Source: Mycobacterium noviomagense
GTDB taxonomy: Bacteria > Actinomycetota > Actinomycetes > Mycobacteriales > Mycobacteriaceae
Length of the DNA stretch: 64,000 nucleotides
Reading direction: 5' to 3'
Assembly (NCBI RefSeq): GCF_010731635.1
Contig: NZ_AP022583.1
Span: forward strand, 1,736,001 to 1,800,000
The position numbers and the translations under genes were made by a program. Each line of letters begins with the position of its first letter. The first letter of the stretch is position 1. The notes beneath the pieces are model-generated. The model did not search any database, was not told the DNA's origin, and worked only from the letters and a program-made list of their open reading frames with translations. Below are positions 36,434 through 44,773 of the stretch, piece by piece.

Positions 36434-37903
36434 CTAGGCCGCTACCGCCAGCTCGTGCTTGCTGAAGTGCAGGGCCTCGTCGTCAACCCGGCCACGCCGG
36501 ATCAGCTGAAGGTCGAGCAGGTAATTCTGCTTGAGCCGCCACGGCATGCGGTCGCCGGCTTTGGGCAGGTAGTCCAGCGCCCGCAGCACGTATCCCGGCG
36601 TGAAGTCCATCAACGGGCGCTCGTCCACGGAGTCCCCGGGGTGCTGCGGCACCACGGTGTCGAAGCCGTGCTTATCCATGTGATTGAGCAGCCGGCACAC
36701 GAATTCCGATACCAGGTCGGCCTTCAGCGTCCAGGACGCGTTGGTGTAACCGATCGTGAACGCCAGGTTCGGCATCCCGGTCAGCATCATGCCCTTGTAG
36801 GCCATGGTCTCGTTGAGCTCGACCGGCACGCCGTTGCGCCGGATCACAGCCCCGCCGAACAGCTGCAGGTTCAAACCCGTTGCGGTGATGATGATGTCGG
36901 CTTGCAGCTCCTCACCGGAGGACAGCTTGATGCCGGTCTTGGTGAACCGGTCGATGGTGTCGGTGACGACATCGGCCTTGCCGTGCCGGATGGTGCGGAA
37001 CAAATCCCCGTTGGGCGCCAGGCACAACCGCTGGTCCCACGGCTTGTAGCGCGGGCCGAAGTGCTTCTGCACGTCATAGCCCTTGGGCAGACGACGCGTC
37101 GCCATCCGCATCAGCACCTTGCGCATGGAGTTGGGAAATCGCCGCGAGAACTGGTACACAGCCGTGCTGTACGCGATCGCTTTCCACCGGTTCGCGACAT
37201 GCGCGGCTTTCGCTGGCAGCAGCCGGTTGGCCCGCTCGGCGAACGGGTCCACCTCAGGCAGTGACCCGATGTACGTCGGCGAGCGCTGCAGCATGGTCAC
37301 GTGGCCGGCGCCCGTGTTCACCAGCGCCGGAATCAGGGTCACCGCCGTAGCGCCGGATCCGATCACGACGATCTTCTTGCCGGCGTAGTCCAAGTCTTCC
37401 GGCCAGTGCTGCGGATGGATGATGGTGCCCTCGAAGTCTTCCGCGCCCTCGAACTTCGGCGAGTAGCCCTCGTCGTAGTTGTAGTAACCGCTGCACGCGA
37501 ACAGGAACGAGCAGCTGATCCGGCGCTGGTGGCCGTCGTTCTCGACGGTGACCGTCCAGCGATTGTCGGCGTCGGACCAATCGGCGGCCAGCACGCGATG
37601 CCGGTAACGGATGTGCTGGTCGATACCGTTTTCCGCTGCCGCCTCCTTCAGGTAGGCCTTGATCGACGCGCCGTCGGCGATCGACTTGGCCGAGCGCCAC
37701 GGCTTGAACCGGAAGCCCAGCGTGAACATGTCCGAGTCGGAGCGGATGCCCGGGTACTTGAACAGGTCCCAGGTGCCGCCGAGGTCGTCGCGGCGCTCGA
37801 GGATGGTGTAGCTCTTGCCCGGGCAGCGGTTCTGCAGATGCCAGGCCGCGCTGATGCCGGAGATGCCGGCTCCCACGATGACGACGTCAAGGTGTTCAGT
37901 CAT
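36434..37903 (-). CDS. ethA: Baeyer-Villiger monooxygenase EthA
   Basis: An FAD- and NADPH-dependent monooxygenase that inserts oxygen into ketones and, in Mtb, activates the prodrug ethionamide. The 489-aa protein has the first dinucleotide site VIVGAGISGISAA, the BVMO fingerprint in FEGTIIHPQHWPED, and the second Rossmann site VVIGSGATAVTLIP. Length equals Mtb EthA. It is divergent from ethR across 76 bp that contain the repressor site. The natural substrate, probably a lipid ketone, is not known. Confidence 0.96.
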   Translation of the reverse strand: MTEHLDVVIVGAGISGISAAWHLQNRCPGKSYTILERRDDLGGTWDLFKYPGIRSDSDMFTLGFRFKPWRSAKSIADGASIKAYLKEAAAENGIDQHIRYRHRVLAADWSDADNRWTVTVENDGHQRRISCSFLFACSGYYNYDEGYSPKFEGAEDFEGTIIHPQHWPEDLDYAGKKIVVIGSGATAVTLIPALVNTGAGHVTMLQRSPTYIGSLPEVDPFAERANRLLPAKAAHVANRWKAIAYSTAVYQFSRRFPNSMRKVLMRMATRRLPKGYDVQKHFGPRYKPWDQRLCLAPNGDLFRTIRHGKADVVTDTIDRFTKTGIKLSSGEELQADIIITATGLNLQLFGGAVIRRNGVPVELNETMAYKGMMLTGMPNLAFTIGYTNASWTLKADLVSEFVCRLLNHMDKHGFDTVVPQHPGDSVDERPLMDFTPGYVLRALDYLPKAGDRMPWRLKQNYLLDLQLIRRGRVDDEALHFSKHELAVAA

Positions 37904-37979
37904 GCCGCCACGTTATCAACAGGGTGTCGATTGAGTCAACATAGTGTTGAATTTCTCGACATGGAGTAAAGTAGCGGTT
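37904..37979. promoter_or_regulatory. ethA-ethR intergenic operator
   Basis: The 76-bp divergent promoter region contains a perfect interrupted palindrome, TCAACA-TAG-TGTTGA at 37936-37950, plus further TCGA and TCAAC half-sites either side (ATCAAC at 37915-37920, TGTCGA at 37925-37930, CTCGAC at 37955-37960). EthR of Mtb binds cooperatively as several dimers to a comparable repeat array. Confidence 0.72.
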
Positions 37980-38618
37980 GTGACTACCGCCAGCCCCGCC
38001 CGTGCTTCTCATAGTCGGCGTTCGACGCGCCCCTCGGGCGACGACCGTGAACTGGCCATTTTGACCACGGCCGAACGTCTGCTGGAGGAGCGCCCGCTCG
38101 CCGACATCTCAGTCGACGATCTGGCCAAGGGAGCTGGGCTGTCCCGCCCGACCTTCTACTTCTACTTCCCGTCCAAGGACGCGGTGCTGCTCACCTTGTT
38201 CGAGCGGGTGATCGTCGAGGCCGACTCCGCTCTGGAGAACATGGTCGCCAATCCGCCGGCCGACATCAAAACCTTGTGGCGCAGCGGGATCAACCTGTTC
38301 GTCGAGACGTTCAGCGCGCACCGTGCGGTGTCGCTGGCGGCCAATGCCGCGCGGTCCAACAAGGAGATAGGTGACCTGTGGTCGCGGTTCATGCAGAAGT
38401 GGGTCGACCACACGGCCACCGTGATCGAGGCCGAGCGCGCCCGCGGAGCCGCGCCGGTGACCCTGCCCGCCCGTGATCTGTCGGCGGCGCTGAACCTGCT
38501 CAACGAGAAGGTGATGCTGAGTTCCTTCGGCGACGAGCAGCCGTCGGTACCCGATGAGCACCTGCTCGAGACTCTGGTGCACATCTGGGTCACCAGCGTC
38601 TACGGCGAGGCTGGTTAA
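37980..38618 (+). CDS. ethR: TetR-family repressor EthR
   Basis: EthR represses ethA. The 212-aa sequence has the HTH region SVDDLAKGAGLSRPTFYFYF, almost the same as in Mtb EthR (216 aa), and the conserved C-terminal ending LVHIWVTSVYGE that frames the ligand tunnel. The GTG at 37980 was chosen by family alignment; a longer frame starts at 37944 but would extend across the operator. The divergent arrangement with ethA is conserved. Confidence 0.95.
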   Translation: MTTASPARASHSRRSTRPSGDDRELAILTTAERLLEERPLADISVDDLAKGAGLSRPTFYFYFPSKDAVLLTLFERVIVEADSALENMVANPPADIKTLWRSGINLFVETFSAHRAVSLAANAARSNKEIGDLWSRFMQKWVDHTATVIEAERARGAAPVTLPARDLSAALNLLNEKVMLSSFGDEQPSVPDEHLLETLVHIWVTSVYGEAG

Positions 38619-38634
38619 CTGTCGCACCTCCGTG

Positions 38635-38648
38635 CGAACATATGTTCG
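38635..38648. promoter_or_regulatory. LexA-type SOS box overlapping the polymerase start codon
   Basis: CGAACATATGTTCG is a perfect 14-base palindrome that contains the central ten bases of the mycobacterial LexA site (TCGAAC-N4-GTTCGA), with only the outer T/A pair missing. The ATG of the DinB gene lies inside it. Confidence 0.65.
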
Positions 38649-39850
38649 TGCGGTCGGAAGCGTCGATCCTGCACGCGGACCTGGACTCCTTCTACGCGTC
38701 GGTTGAGCAGCGCGACGACCCCGCGCTGCGGGGTCGGCCGGTCATCGTCGGCGGCGGAGTGGTGTTGGCCGCCAGCTACGAGGCGAAGGCCTACGGCGTG
38801 CGCACCGCGATGGGCGGCGCGCAGGCGCGCCGGCTGTGCCCGCACGCCGTCGTGGTTCCGCCCCGGATGAGCGCCTACACACATGCCAGCGACGCGGTGT
38901 TCGAGGTATTCCGCGATACCACCCCGCTGGTCGAGGCGGTCTCGGTGGACGAGGCTTTCCTCGACGTCGGCGGCCTGGGCCGGGTGTCCGGGACACCGGT
39001 ACAGATCGCGGCGCGGTTGCGCGCCGACGTTCGCGAGCGGGTCGGGCTGCCCATCACGGTCGGGGTGGCTCGCACGAAGTTCTTGGCCAAGGTGGCCAGC
39101 CAGGAGGCCAAGCCTGACGGATTGCTGCTGGTACCGCCCGATCGCGAGCTCGCATTCCTTGGTCCCCTGCCGGTGCGCCGGTTGTGGGGTGTGGGTGCGG
39201 TGACCGCCGAGAAGCTACACGCACACGGCATCGAAACCGTCGCCGACGTCGCCGAGCTCAGTGAGTCGATGCTTGCCTCGCTGGTGGGTCAGGCGATGGG
39301 ACATCGGCTGTATGCGTTGTCCCGCAACATCGACCAGCGCCGTGTCACCAGCGGGGTACGTCGCCGGTCGGTCGGCGCGCAGCGCGCACTCGGCCGCAGC
39401 GGCATGGCCATGTCCCCCGCGGAGATCGACGCTGTCGTGATCACCCTGATCGACCGGATCACCGCCCGGATGCGCGCGGCCGGGCGCAGCGGGCGAACCG
39501 TCGGGCTGCGGCTGAGGTTCGCCGACTTCAGCCGGGTGACGAGGTCGCGGACCTTGCCGTGGGCGACGTCGTCGACGCAGACCATCCTCGCTGCGGCCCG
39601 CCACCTGGTCGCTGCGGCCGCCCCGCTGATCGCCGACCGTGGGCTGACACTGCTCGGCTTTGCGGTATCGGATATCGACCGCAGCGGCGCCGAGCAGTTG
39701 GTGCTGCCGTTCACCACGGTTGAGTTGCGGCCCTTGGCCATCGACGCGGCCGTCGACCGGGTGCGGCGGCGCTACGGCAAATCGGCACTGACCCGCGCGG
39801 TGCTGGTCGGCTGCGATCCCGGTCTCGAGATGCCGCACCTGCCGGACTGA
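38642..39850 (+). CDS. dinB: Y-family DNA polymerase IV (DinB3-type)
   Basis: A translesion polymerase of 402 aa. The catalytic acidic residues are in ILHADLDSFYASVEQ (near residue 14) and AVSVDEAFLDVGG (near residue 102); the thumb contains two helix-hairpin-helix regions (VRRLWGVGAVTAEKLHAHG) and the little-finger domain follows. QLVLPF near residue 360 resembles a beta-clamp-binding motif. Position beside ethA/ethR matches the third dinB gene of M. smegmatis, absent from Mtb. A LexA-like palindrome overlaps the ATG; an in-frame GTG at 38648 is an alternative start. Confidence 0.9.
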   Translation: MFVRSEASILHADLDSFYASVEQRDDPALRGRPVIVGGGVVLAASYEAKAYGVRTAMGGAQARRLCPHAVVVPPRMSAYTHASDAVFEVFRDTTPLVEAVSVDEAFLDVGGLGRVSGTPVQIAARLRADVRERVGLPITVGVARTKFLAKVASQEAKPDGLLLVPPDRELAFLGPLPVRRLWGVGAVTAEKLHAHGIETVADVAELSESMLASLVGQAMGHRLYALSRNIDQRRVTSGVRRRSVGAQRALGRSGMAMSPAEIDAVVITLIDRITARMRAAGRSGRTVGLRLRFADFSRVTRSRTLPWATSSTQTILAAARHLVAAAAPLIADRGLTLLGFAVSDIDRSGAEQLVLPFTTVELRPLAIDAAVDRVRRRYGKSALTRAVLVGCDPGLEMPHLPD

Positions 39851-39856
39851 GGTTGT

Positions 39857-39919
39857 CGCCGAATGGCCAGTTAATGCACGCGATCCGCGGAAAAGCGTGT
39901 CACAATTGGCCATTCGGCG
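39857..39919. repeat. Long imperfect hairpin downstream of dinB
   Basis: The arms CGCCGAATGGCCAGTT (39857-39872) and AATTGGCCATTCGGCG (39904-39919) pair at 15 of 16 positions; inside them CACGC and GCGTG can extend the stem. It begins six bases after the polymerase stop and ends about 50 bp before vapB, so it may end the dinB transcript or be a dispersed palindromic repeat. Confidence 0.6.
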
Positions 39920-39969
39920 CCCTACGACGTCGCCCACGCCAGTCTCTAACAAGTGCTACCATGTGCTAC

Positions 39970-40236
39970 ATGGAGCGGATCGGTGTGCGTGAACTCCGTC
40001 AAAACGCCAGTCGCTACCTCGCCCGCGTTGCCACCGGGGAAACTTTCGAAATAACCCAGCGTGGCCGGCTAGTGGCGCGGATCGTGCCCGCAGGCGGTGA
40101 CCCATGGGCCGATCTGGTAGCCGCCGGCGAAGTCATCCCCGCCTCCGCGGACGAGGACCTCCTTGCAGAGCCGCCCGGCGATTTTGGTCCCGGCCTCTCC
40201 GACGCGCTTGAGCGACTCCGCGAAGACGAGCGTTGA
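39970..40236 (+). CDS. vapB: VapB/Phd-type antitoxin
   Basis: An 88-aa antitoxin with the Phd/YefM-like DNA-binding head ERIGVRELRQNASRYLARVA followed by ETFEITQRGRLVARIVP. The C-terminal acidic tail (ADEDLLAEPPGDF...LREDER) should wrap the toxin's active site. The ATG at 39970 is preceded by a direct repeat (GTGCTAC at 39953-39959 and 39963-39969) that could be the operator for autoregulation; an in-frame ATG at 39961 is the alternative. The stop overlaps vapC by four bases. Confidence 0.88.
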   Translation: MERIGVRELRQNASRYLARVATGETFEITQRGRLVARIVPAGGDPWADLVAAGEVIPASADEDLLAEPPGDFGPGLSDALERLREDER

Positions 40237-40631
40237 TGAGGCTGTATCTCGACTCATCGGCCTTGGTCAAGCTGGTGTCCAACGAAGCACAGTCGCCCGC
40301 GCTGCGAAGCTATCTCGAGAGTTACCCGAGCGACACCCATTTCACGTCCGCGCTCACACGCACGGAATTGATCCGCGCGGCAAAACGACATGGATCTGTG
40401 GGCGCTGTAGCGCGTGCACGGCGGGTGCTGACACGACTCGACTTGGTTGCGCTGACGACGCGGCTGCTCGATATCGCGGCCGTTCTTCCGCCTGCGGAAC
40501 TCCGCAGTCTCGACGCCATTCACCTCGCGGCAGCACAGACGGCCCCCGACCTGCGAGCGCTGATCACCTACGACGCTCGGATGGCCTACGCCGCATCGCA
40601 GGCCGGAATCGTTGTCGGGCAACCGGTCTAG
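40233..40631 (+). CDS. vapC: VapC-type PIN-domain ribonuclease toxin
   Basis: A 132-aa PIN-domain toxin that should cleave RNA when freed from VapB. The acidic Mg2+-binding residues are seen in LYLDSSALVKL (Asp near 7), SALTRTELIRA (Glu), SLDAIHLAAA (Asp) and ALITYDARM (Asp). The overlapping ATGA with vapB shows coupled translation. Target tRNA or rRNA cannot be predicted. Its 3' end overlaps the convergent PHP gene by four bases, suggesting that the module was inserted tightly between dinB and that gene. Confidence 0.92.
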   Translation: MMRLYLDSSALVKLVSNEAQSPALRSYLESYPSDTHFTSALTRTELIRAAKRHGSVGAVARARRVLTRLDLVALTTRLLDIAAVLPPAELRSLDAIHLAAAQTAPDLRALITYDARMAYAASQAGIVVGQPV

Positions 40632-41638
40632 TCCCGCGAGGTCGTCCAAGCCAACAGCTTTTCCACCGGCCAGGCGTTGACTATCCGGTCGACGGGCACG
40701 CCGTTGTCCAGTGCACGCTGTGCGCCATAGCCGAGAAAGTCGAGCTGGCCAGGCGCGTGCGCATCAGTGTCGATGCTGAACACACAGCCGATCTCCAGCG
40801 CGAGATTGAGCAGCCGGGTCGGCGGGTCGCGCCGTTCGGGCCGCGAGTTGATTTCGACCGCGGTGCCGTGGTCGCGGCAAGCCGTGAACACCGCCTCGGC
40901 GTCGAACTTCGATTCCGGCCGGATCCCGCGGTTGCCTGCGACCAGCCGGCCCGTGCAGTGGCCGAGCACATCAGTGTGTTCGTTGGACACCGCGCGCACC
41001 ATCCGCCGCGTCATCGCCTCGGCATCCATCGCCAGCTTAGAGTGCACGCTGGCCACCACGACGTCCAGCCGCTCCAGCAGCTCGGGCTCCTGGTCGAGGC
41101 TGCCGTCGTCGAGGATGTCCACCTCGATCCCAGTCAGGATGCGCATCGGCGCGAACTGCTCGCGCAACTCGTCGATCACGTCGAGTTGCTTTCGCAGCCG
41201 CTCCGGCGACAGGCCGTTCGCGATCGTCAGCCGCGGCGAGTGATCGGTCAGCGCACAGTACTCGTGTCCGAGCCCCGCCGCGGTGGCCATCATCTCGTCG
41301 ATCGGCGCCGAGCCGTCGGACCAGTTGGAATGCAGATGCAAATCCCCGCGCAGCGCCGCCCGGATCTCGCCGCCGCCGAGATCGCCCGCAGCAGAACGTA
41401 ATTCGACTAGGACATCGGGTTCACGTCCTGACCAGGCCTGGTCGATCACCTTCGCGGTCTTGGGCCCGATGCCGGGCAAGGACTGCCAACTGTTGGCCTG
41501 CCCGTGCCGCTCGCGCTCGGCCTCGTCGAGGGCCTCGACGATGTCGGCGGCGTTGCGGTAGGCCATCACTCGGCGGGGGTCTTCGCGGGCCCGATCCTTG
41601 TAGAACGCGATCTGCCGCAGCGCAACCACCGGATCCAT
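40628..41638 (-). CDS. PHP-domain metal-dependent phosphoesterase with helix-hairpin-helix head (Rv3856c-like)
   Basis: A 336-aa protein. The N-terminal 95 residues resemble the DNA polymerase X-type HhH region (NSWQSLPGIGPKTAKVIDQA). The PHP phosphoesterase domain follows with its metal ligands in RGDLHLHSNWSDGS, ALTDHSPR, GIEVDILDDGS, SVHSKL, GHCTGR and SIDTDAH. Polymerase catalytic residues are absent, so it is a stand-alone PHP protein, possibly acting on DNA ends. It has the same length and place as Mtb Rv3856c (335 aa). Confidence 0.88.
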   Translation of the reverse strand: MDPVVALRQIAFYKDRAREDPRRVMAYRNAADIVEALDEAERERHGQANSWQSLPGIGPKTAKVIDQAWSGREPDVLVELRSAAGDLGGGEIRAALRGDLHLHSNWSDGSAPIDEMMATAAGLGHEYCALTDHSPRLTIANGLSPERLRKQLDVIDELREQFAPMRILTGIEVDILDDGSLDQEPELLERLDVVVASVHSKLAMDAEAMTRRMVRAVSNEHTDVLGHCTGRLVAGNRGIRPESKFDAEAVFTACRDHGTAVEINSRPERRDPPTRLLNLALEIGCVFSIDTDAHAPGQLDFLGYGAQRALDNGVPVDRIVNAWPVEKLLAWTTSRD

Positions 41639-41657
41639 AACCCCAGTGTGCCCGTCG

Positions 41658-42091
41658 TCAGCCGGTGACGAATTGGCCGGCGATGAACCCGGCCAGGATC
41701 ACCGCAAAGCCACCGATCTCACCGACGATCAGTGCGATCATCTCCGTCTTCAGCGCGCGGTCGGCGTGCTCGAACTGGTTGGTGGTGTCGCGCCGCCACC
41801 CGTGCCCCTGATGTAGGCGACGATGGCGGCGAGAAAGAAGAACACCAGCACCGTCGCGGCGGTCAGGTTCACCCAAGTCGGCCAGGCGCTGAGCTCGACG
41901 AAAACCGCGATCAGCAGCGTCGCAAACGAGTACAGCAGCGCGGCGCGGTGGGCGATGTTGACGTAGGGATGCGCGCGGTGGTCGGCGGCGGCCATGATCT
42001 GGCGGTACTTCCAGACGCCCAGAACAAGCGCGAGCAGGAAGATCAATCCCGCTGACAGCAGCGTGATCTTGGTGTCGATACCGAGGTCCAT
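41658..42091 (-). pseudogene. Membrane protein gene with a frameshift (Rv3857c-like)
   Basis: The upstream part reads as a protein starting MDLGIDTKITLLSAGLIFLL with three transmembrane helices to YIRGTGGG (near 41800), then becomes a Pro/Thr/Ser tail ending at 41750. A different frame continues from the same point as DTTNQFEHADRALKTEMIAL and then IVGEIGGFAVILAGF, a good fourth helix, stopping at 41658. The two pieces form one plausible four-helix protein of about 145 aa if one or two bases are changed at about 41790-41802. The gene is thus broken, or the site is a sequencing error in a GC-rich run. Confidence 0.7.
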
Positions 42092-42149
42092 GGTCCGGCC
42101 GGGTCTAGTTGGACGCGCGCCGACTTCGACGGCTCGTTAGGCTCGACGA

Positions 42150-42992
42150 GTGCGATTCGCGTTCAAAACCTCTCCGCAAAACACCACCTGGGCTGACATG
42201 CTGGCCGTCTGGAAAGCGGCCGACGACATCGACGTCTACGAGTCCGGCTGGACCTTCGACCACTTCTATCCGATCTTTTCTGATTCCACCGGCCCGTGCC
42301 TGGAAGGCTGGACCACGCTGACGGCCCTGGCCCAGGCCACCACGCGGCTCCGCTTGGGCACCCTGGTCACGGGCATCCACTACCGCCACCCCGCGGTGCT
42401 AGCGAATATGGTTGCAGCGCTGGACATCATCTCCAACGGCCGACTCGAGCTGGGAATCGGTGCCGGCTGGAACGAAGAAGAGTCGGGCGCCTACGGCATC
42501 GAGCTGGGCAGCATTAAGGAACGCCTCGACCGGTTCGAGGAAGCCTGCCAGGTGCTGACCAGCCTGCTGAGCCAAGAGACGACGGACTTCGACGGCACCT
42601 ACTACCAACTCAAAGCCGCCCGCAACGAACCCAAAGGACCGCAGCGCCCGCACCCGCCGATCTGCATCGGCGGCAGCGGCGAAAAACGCACACTGCGCAT
42701 CACGGCCCGCTACGCCCAGCACTGGAACTTCGTCGGCGGCACGCCCGAGGAGTTCGCCCGCAAGCGCGCCGTGCTGGCCGCGCACTGTGAAGACATCGGC
42801 CGCGACCCGAAAGAGATCATGCTTTCGGCGCACTTGCAGTTGGGGCCGGACCGCAACTACGGGCAGGTCATCGAGAACGCCGCTGGACTGGCGGCCGAGG
42901 GCCTGGGCCTGGGGATCGTCTATATCTCACCGCCGCATGATCCGGCGGTACTGGAGCCACTGGCAGAGGCGATCCGGAACTCCGGCCTGTAG
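42150..42992 (+). CDS. F420-dependent LLM-class oxidoreductase
   Basis: A 280-aa luciferase-like monooxygenase fold protein. Recognisable stretches are TTRLRLGTLVTGIHYRHPAV, SNGRLELGIGAGWNEEE and HPPICIGGSGEKRTLRI, typical of actinobacterial enzymes that use the deazaflavin F420 in hydride transfer. The GTG start at 42150 fits the family start MRFAFKTSPQ. The substrate is unknown. It converges with the hydrolase gene, the two stops being 13 bp apart. Confidence 0.88.
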   Translation: MRFAFKTSPQNTTWADMLAVWKAADDIDVYESGWTFDHFYPIFSDSTGPCLEGWTTLTALAQATTRLRLGTLVTGIHYRHPAVLANMVAALDIISNGRLELGIGAGWNEEESGAYGIELGSIKERLDRFEEACQVLTSLLSQETTDFDGTYYQLKAARNEPKGPQRPHPPICIGGSGEKRTLRITARYAQHWNFVGGTPEEFARKRAVLAAHCEDIGRDPKEIMLSAHLQLGPDRNYGQVIENAAGLAAEGLGLGIVYISPPHDPAVLEPLAEAIRNSGL

Positions 42993-43005
42993 CGCACAGC
43001 TGGAC

Positions 43006-44283
43006 TCAGTGGCCTGCGCTGCGCGCCGGGTCCGGTTCGGGGTATCGCGCACCGAACTGCGGCACGGGGTGTGCGCCGCGCTCATGCACCGCTGCGGCGG
43101 CCCGCCGCACCGGCAGGATCAGCGGCACGAAAAGGATCTGGTCAAGCAACACCGGCGTGATCAGCCGGTTGTGCACGAAGGCGAACGAAGTCTTGGTGAC
43201 GGGATCGGCCCAGCCGATGGTTCCGCCCAGACCGGCGTGGCCGAATCCCCGCAACAGGCCGGGCACCGGCGACCCGTGATAGCCGAGGTGAAACGACATC
43301 GGGAACAACACATTGAGATCAGGCCGTAGGCTCAGCCGACCGGCCAGGCCGCGCGCCAATTCCGATGACAGCAACTGCCTTCCGTCGATCCAGCCTTCGT
43401 TGGCAAGCGCCCCATACATTTTGGCCAGCCCCCGCGCGGTCACCACGGCGTTGACCGACGGGATCTCACTGTCCAGAAATGGGGTGTCGCCCTGGATCAG
43501 AGAGGTGATCCCCGGGACATACATCGCGCCCAAGCCGCCGGCGATCGGCATCTCGGTGAGTCGCGGCGCCAAGCGGTCGAACACCGGGTTGGCGCGGGTG
43601 CTCTGAGGAAACATGATCTGTGCGGCCTGCGTCGGTGCCTCGGCCGGCGGGCGGCCCAGGTGCAGACCATCGGTGTTGAGCGGATACGCCAGTTCGGTGC
43701 GGATCAGCTCCCGCATGCCCATGCCCGTGATCGCTCGAGCCAACCCGGACGCCAACCATCCATACGTGAAGGCGTGATACGCCGAGCGTCCGGCGAGCCG
43801 ACGATTGACGGGTGCGGCGGCAACCCGTTCCTCCATCAGGCGGTGATCCAACAGCTCGTCTTTGTTGACGCCCTTCAGGTGCGACAGGCCCGCTCGGTGG
43901 CCCATCATGTCGCGCACGGTGATCGCGGACTTGCCGTTGGCGCCGAACTCCGGCCAATACTCTGCCACCGGCGCGTCATAGGACAGCAGCCCCCGGTCGA
44001 CGAGCCGGTGAAGGACCGTCGATGCCAAGCCCTTGCTCGCCGAGAAGACCATAGCGCCGGTATCGGCGGTCCAGGGCCGCTTACCGTCCCGGTCCGACCA
44101 GCCGCTCCACACGTCGACAACCGGCTGGCCGTCTACGTACACCGACAGAGCGCCGCCGCCGAAACGAGGTCCGGGAAACAGGCTCGCGAACGTGCGCACC
44201 GCGCACCCGAAATGAGGATCGGCGGCGCCCTGCACGCCGTCCGGCAGGCCAGCGTCCACTTCAAGAACAGCCGGGTCGGTCAT
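43006..44283 (-). CDS. Beta-lactamase-fold serine hydrolase / esterase
   Basis: A 425-aa protein of the class C beta-lactamase/LipE esterase family. The Ser-x-x-Lys pair is S81-A-S-K84 in VFSASKGLAST, the tyrosine motif is in SAYHAFTYGWLAS, and GHAGLGGTIGWADP supplies the third, Gly-rich motif. No signal peptide is seen, so it more likely hydrolyses intracellular esters than beta-lactams. The 204 bp upstream contain no gene or clear promoter that I can support. Confidence 0.87.
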   Translation of the reverse strand: MTDPAVLEVDAGLPDGVQGAADPHFGCAVRTFASLFPGPRFGGGALSVYVDGQPVVDVWSGWSDRDGKRPWTADTGAMVFSASKGLASTVLHRLVDRGLLSYDAPVAEYWPEFGANGKSAITVRDMMGHRAGLSHLKGVNKDELLDHRLMEERVAAAPVNRRLAGRSAYHAFTYGWLASGLARAITGMGMRELIRTELAYPLNTDGLHLGRPPAEAPTQAAQIMFPQSTRANPVFDRLAPRLTEMPIAGGLGAMYVPGITSLIQGDTPFLDSEIPSVNAVVTARGLAKMYGALANEGWIDGRQLLSSELARGLAGRLSLRPDLNVLFPMSFHLGYHGSPVPGLLRGFGHAGLGGTIGWADPVTKTSFAFVHNRLITPVLLDQILFVPLILPVRRAAAAVHERGAHPVPQFGARYPEPDPARSAGH

Positions 44284-44487
44284 GTGGTCCTCTACCTACC
44301 GCTATCCGGCCGCCGCCAAGCAGCATTCACGCATGAGAACGATGCTACCAATATGCGATAACGACATTCTGCCTGCGTCACGCGGAACCAGTCTTAACGA
44401 GGTCTCAATCCGCACAACGCCAGATAACAACCTGATAAAGCTCAGCAAACGTGCGCCACTGTGGGCCCGCCGAACGCGGCCGTCGGT

Positions 44488-44628
44488 TTAGACGCCGAAG
44501 CGCAGCAGTTCCTCGGCCGTCACCAACCGCTCGTGCTTGGCGGGAAATTCGCGGCTCTTAACCGGGTGCCGAAACCATGACCAGGCGATTCGTCCCACTC
44601 GCGAGCGGGGTACCGGGTAGATTTGCAC
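44488..44628 (-). CDS. Small conserved-looking 46-aa protein
   Basis: A short open frame too small for usual length filters. It begins GTG at 44628 with AGGAG eight bases upstream and reads MQIYPVPRSRVGRIAWSWFR, then a Lys/Glu-rich middle and the ending LVTAEELLRFGV. The arginine/tryptophan-rich front and acidic end are not random-looking, and the ribosome site is strong. It lies alone between the hydrolase and gltD, all on the minus strand. I recall similar tiny mycobacterial proteins but no function. Confidence 0.68.
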   Translation of the reverse strand: MQIYPVPRSRVGRIAWSWFRHPVKSREFPAKHERLVTAEELLRFGV

Positions 44629-44773
44629 GGGAATCACTCCTGCAATCGGTCAACTGAACCGGGGTCTACGTTAGCGTAACGCCCACACCCGGCCATTAGA
44701 CACCCCCCATGCTGGCAAACGGTGTAAGGCGCGCCGATCGATATTCGGCATGTTGCCTATGTTACCAGAGTGA

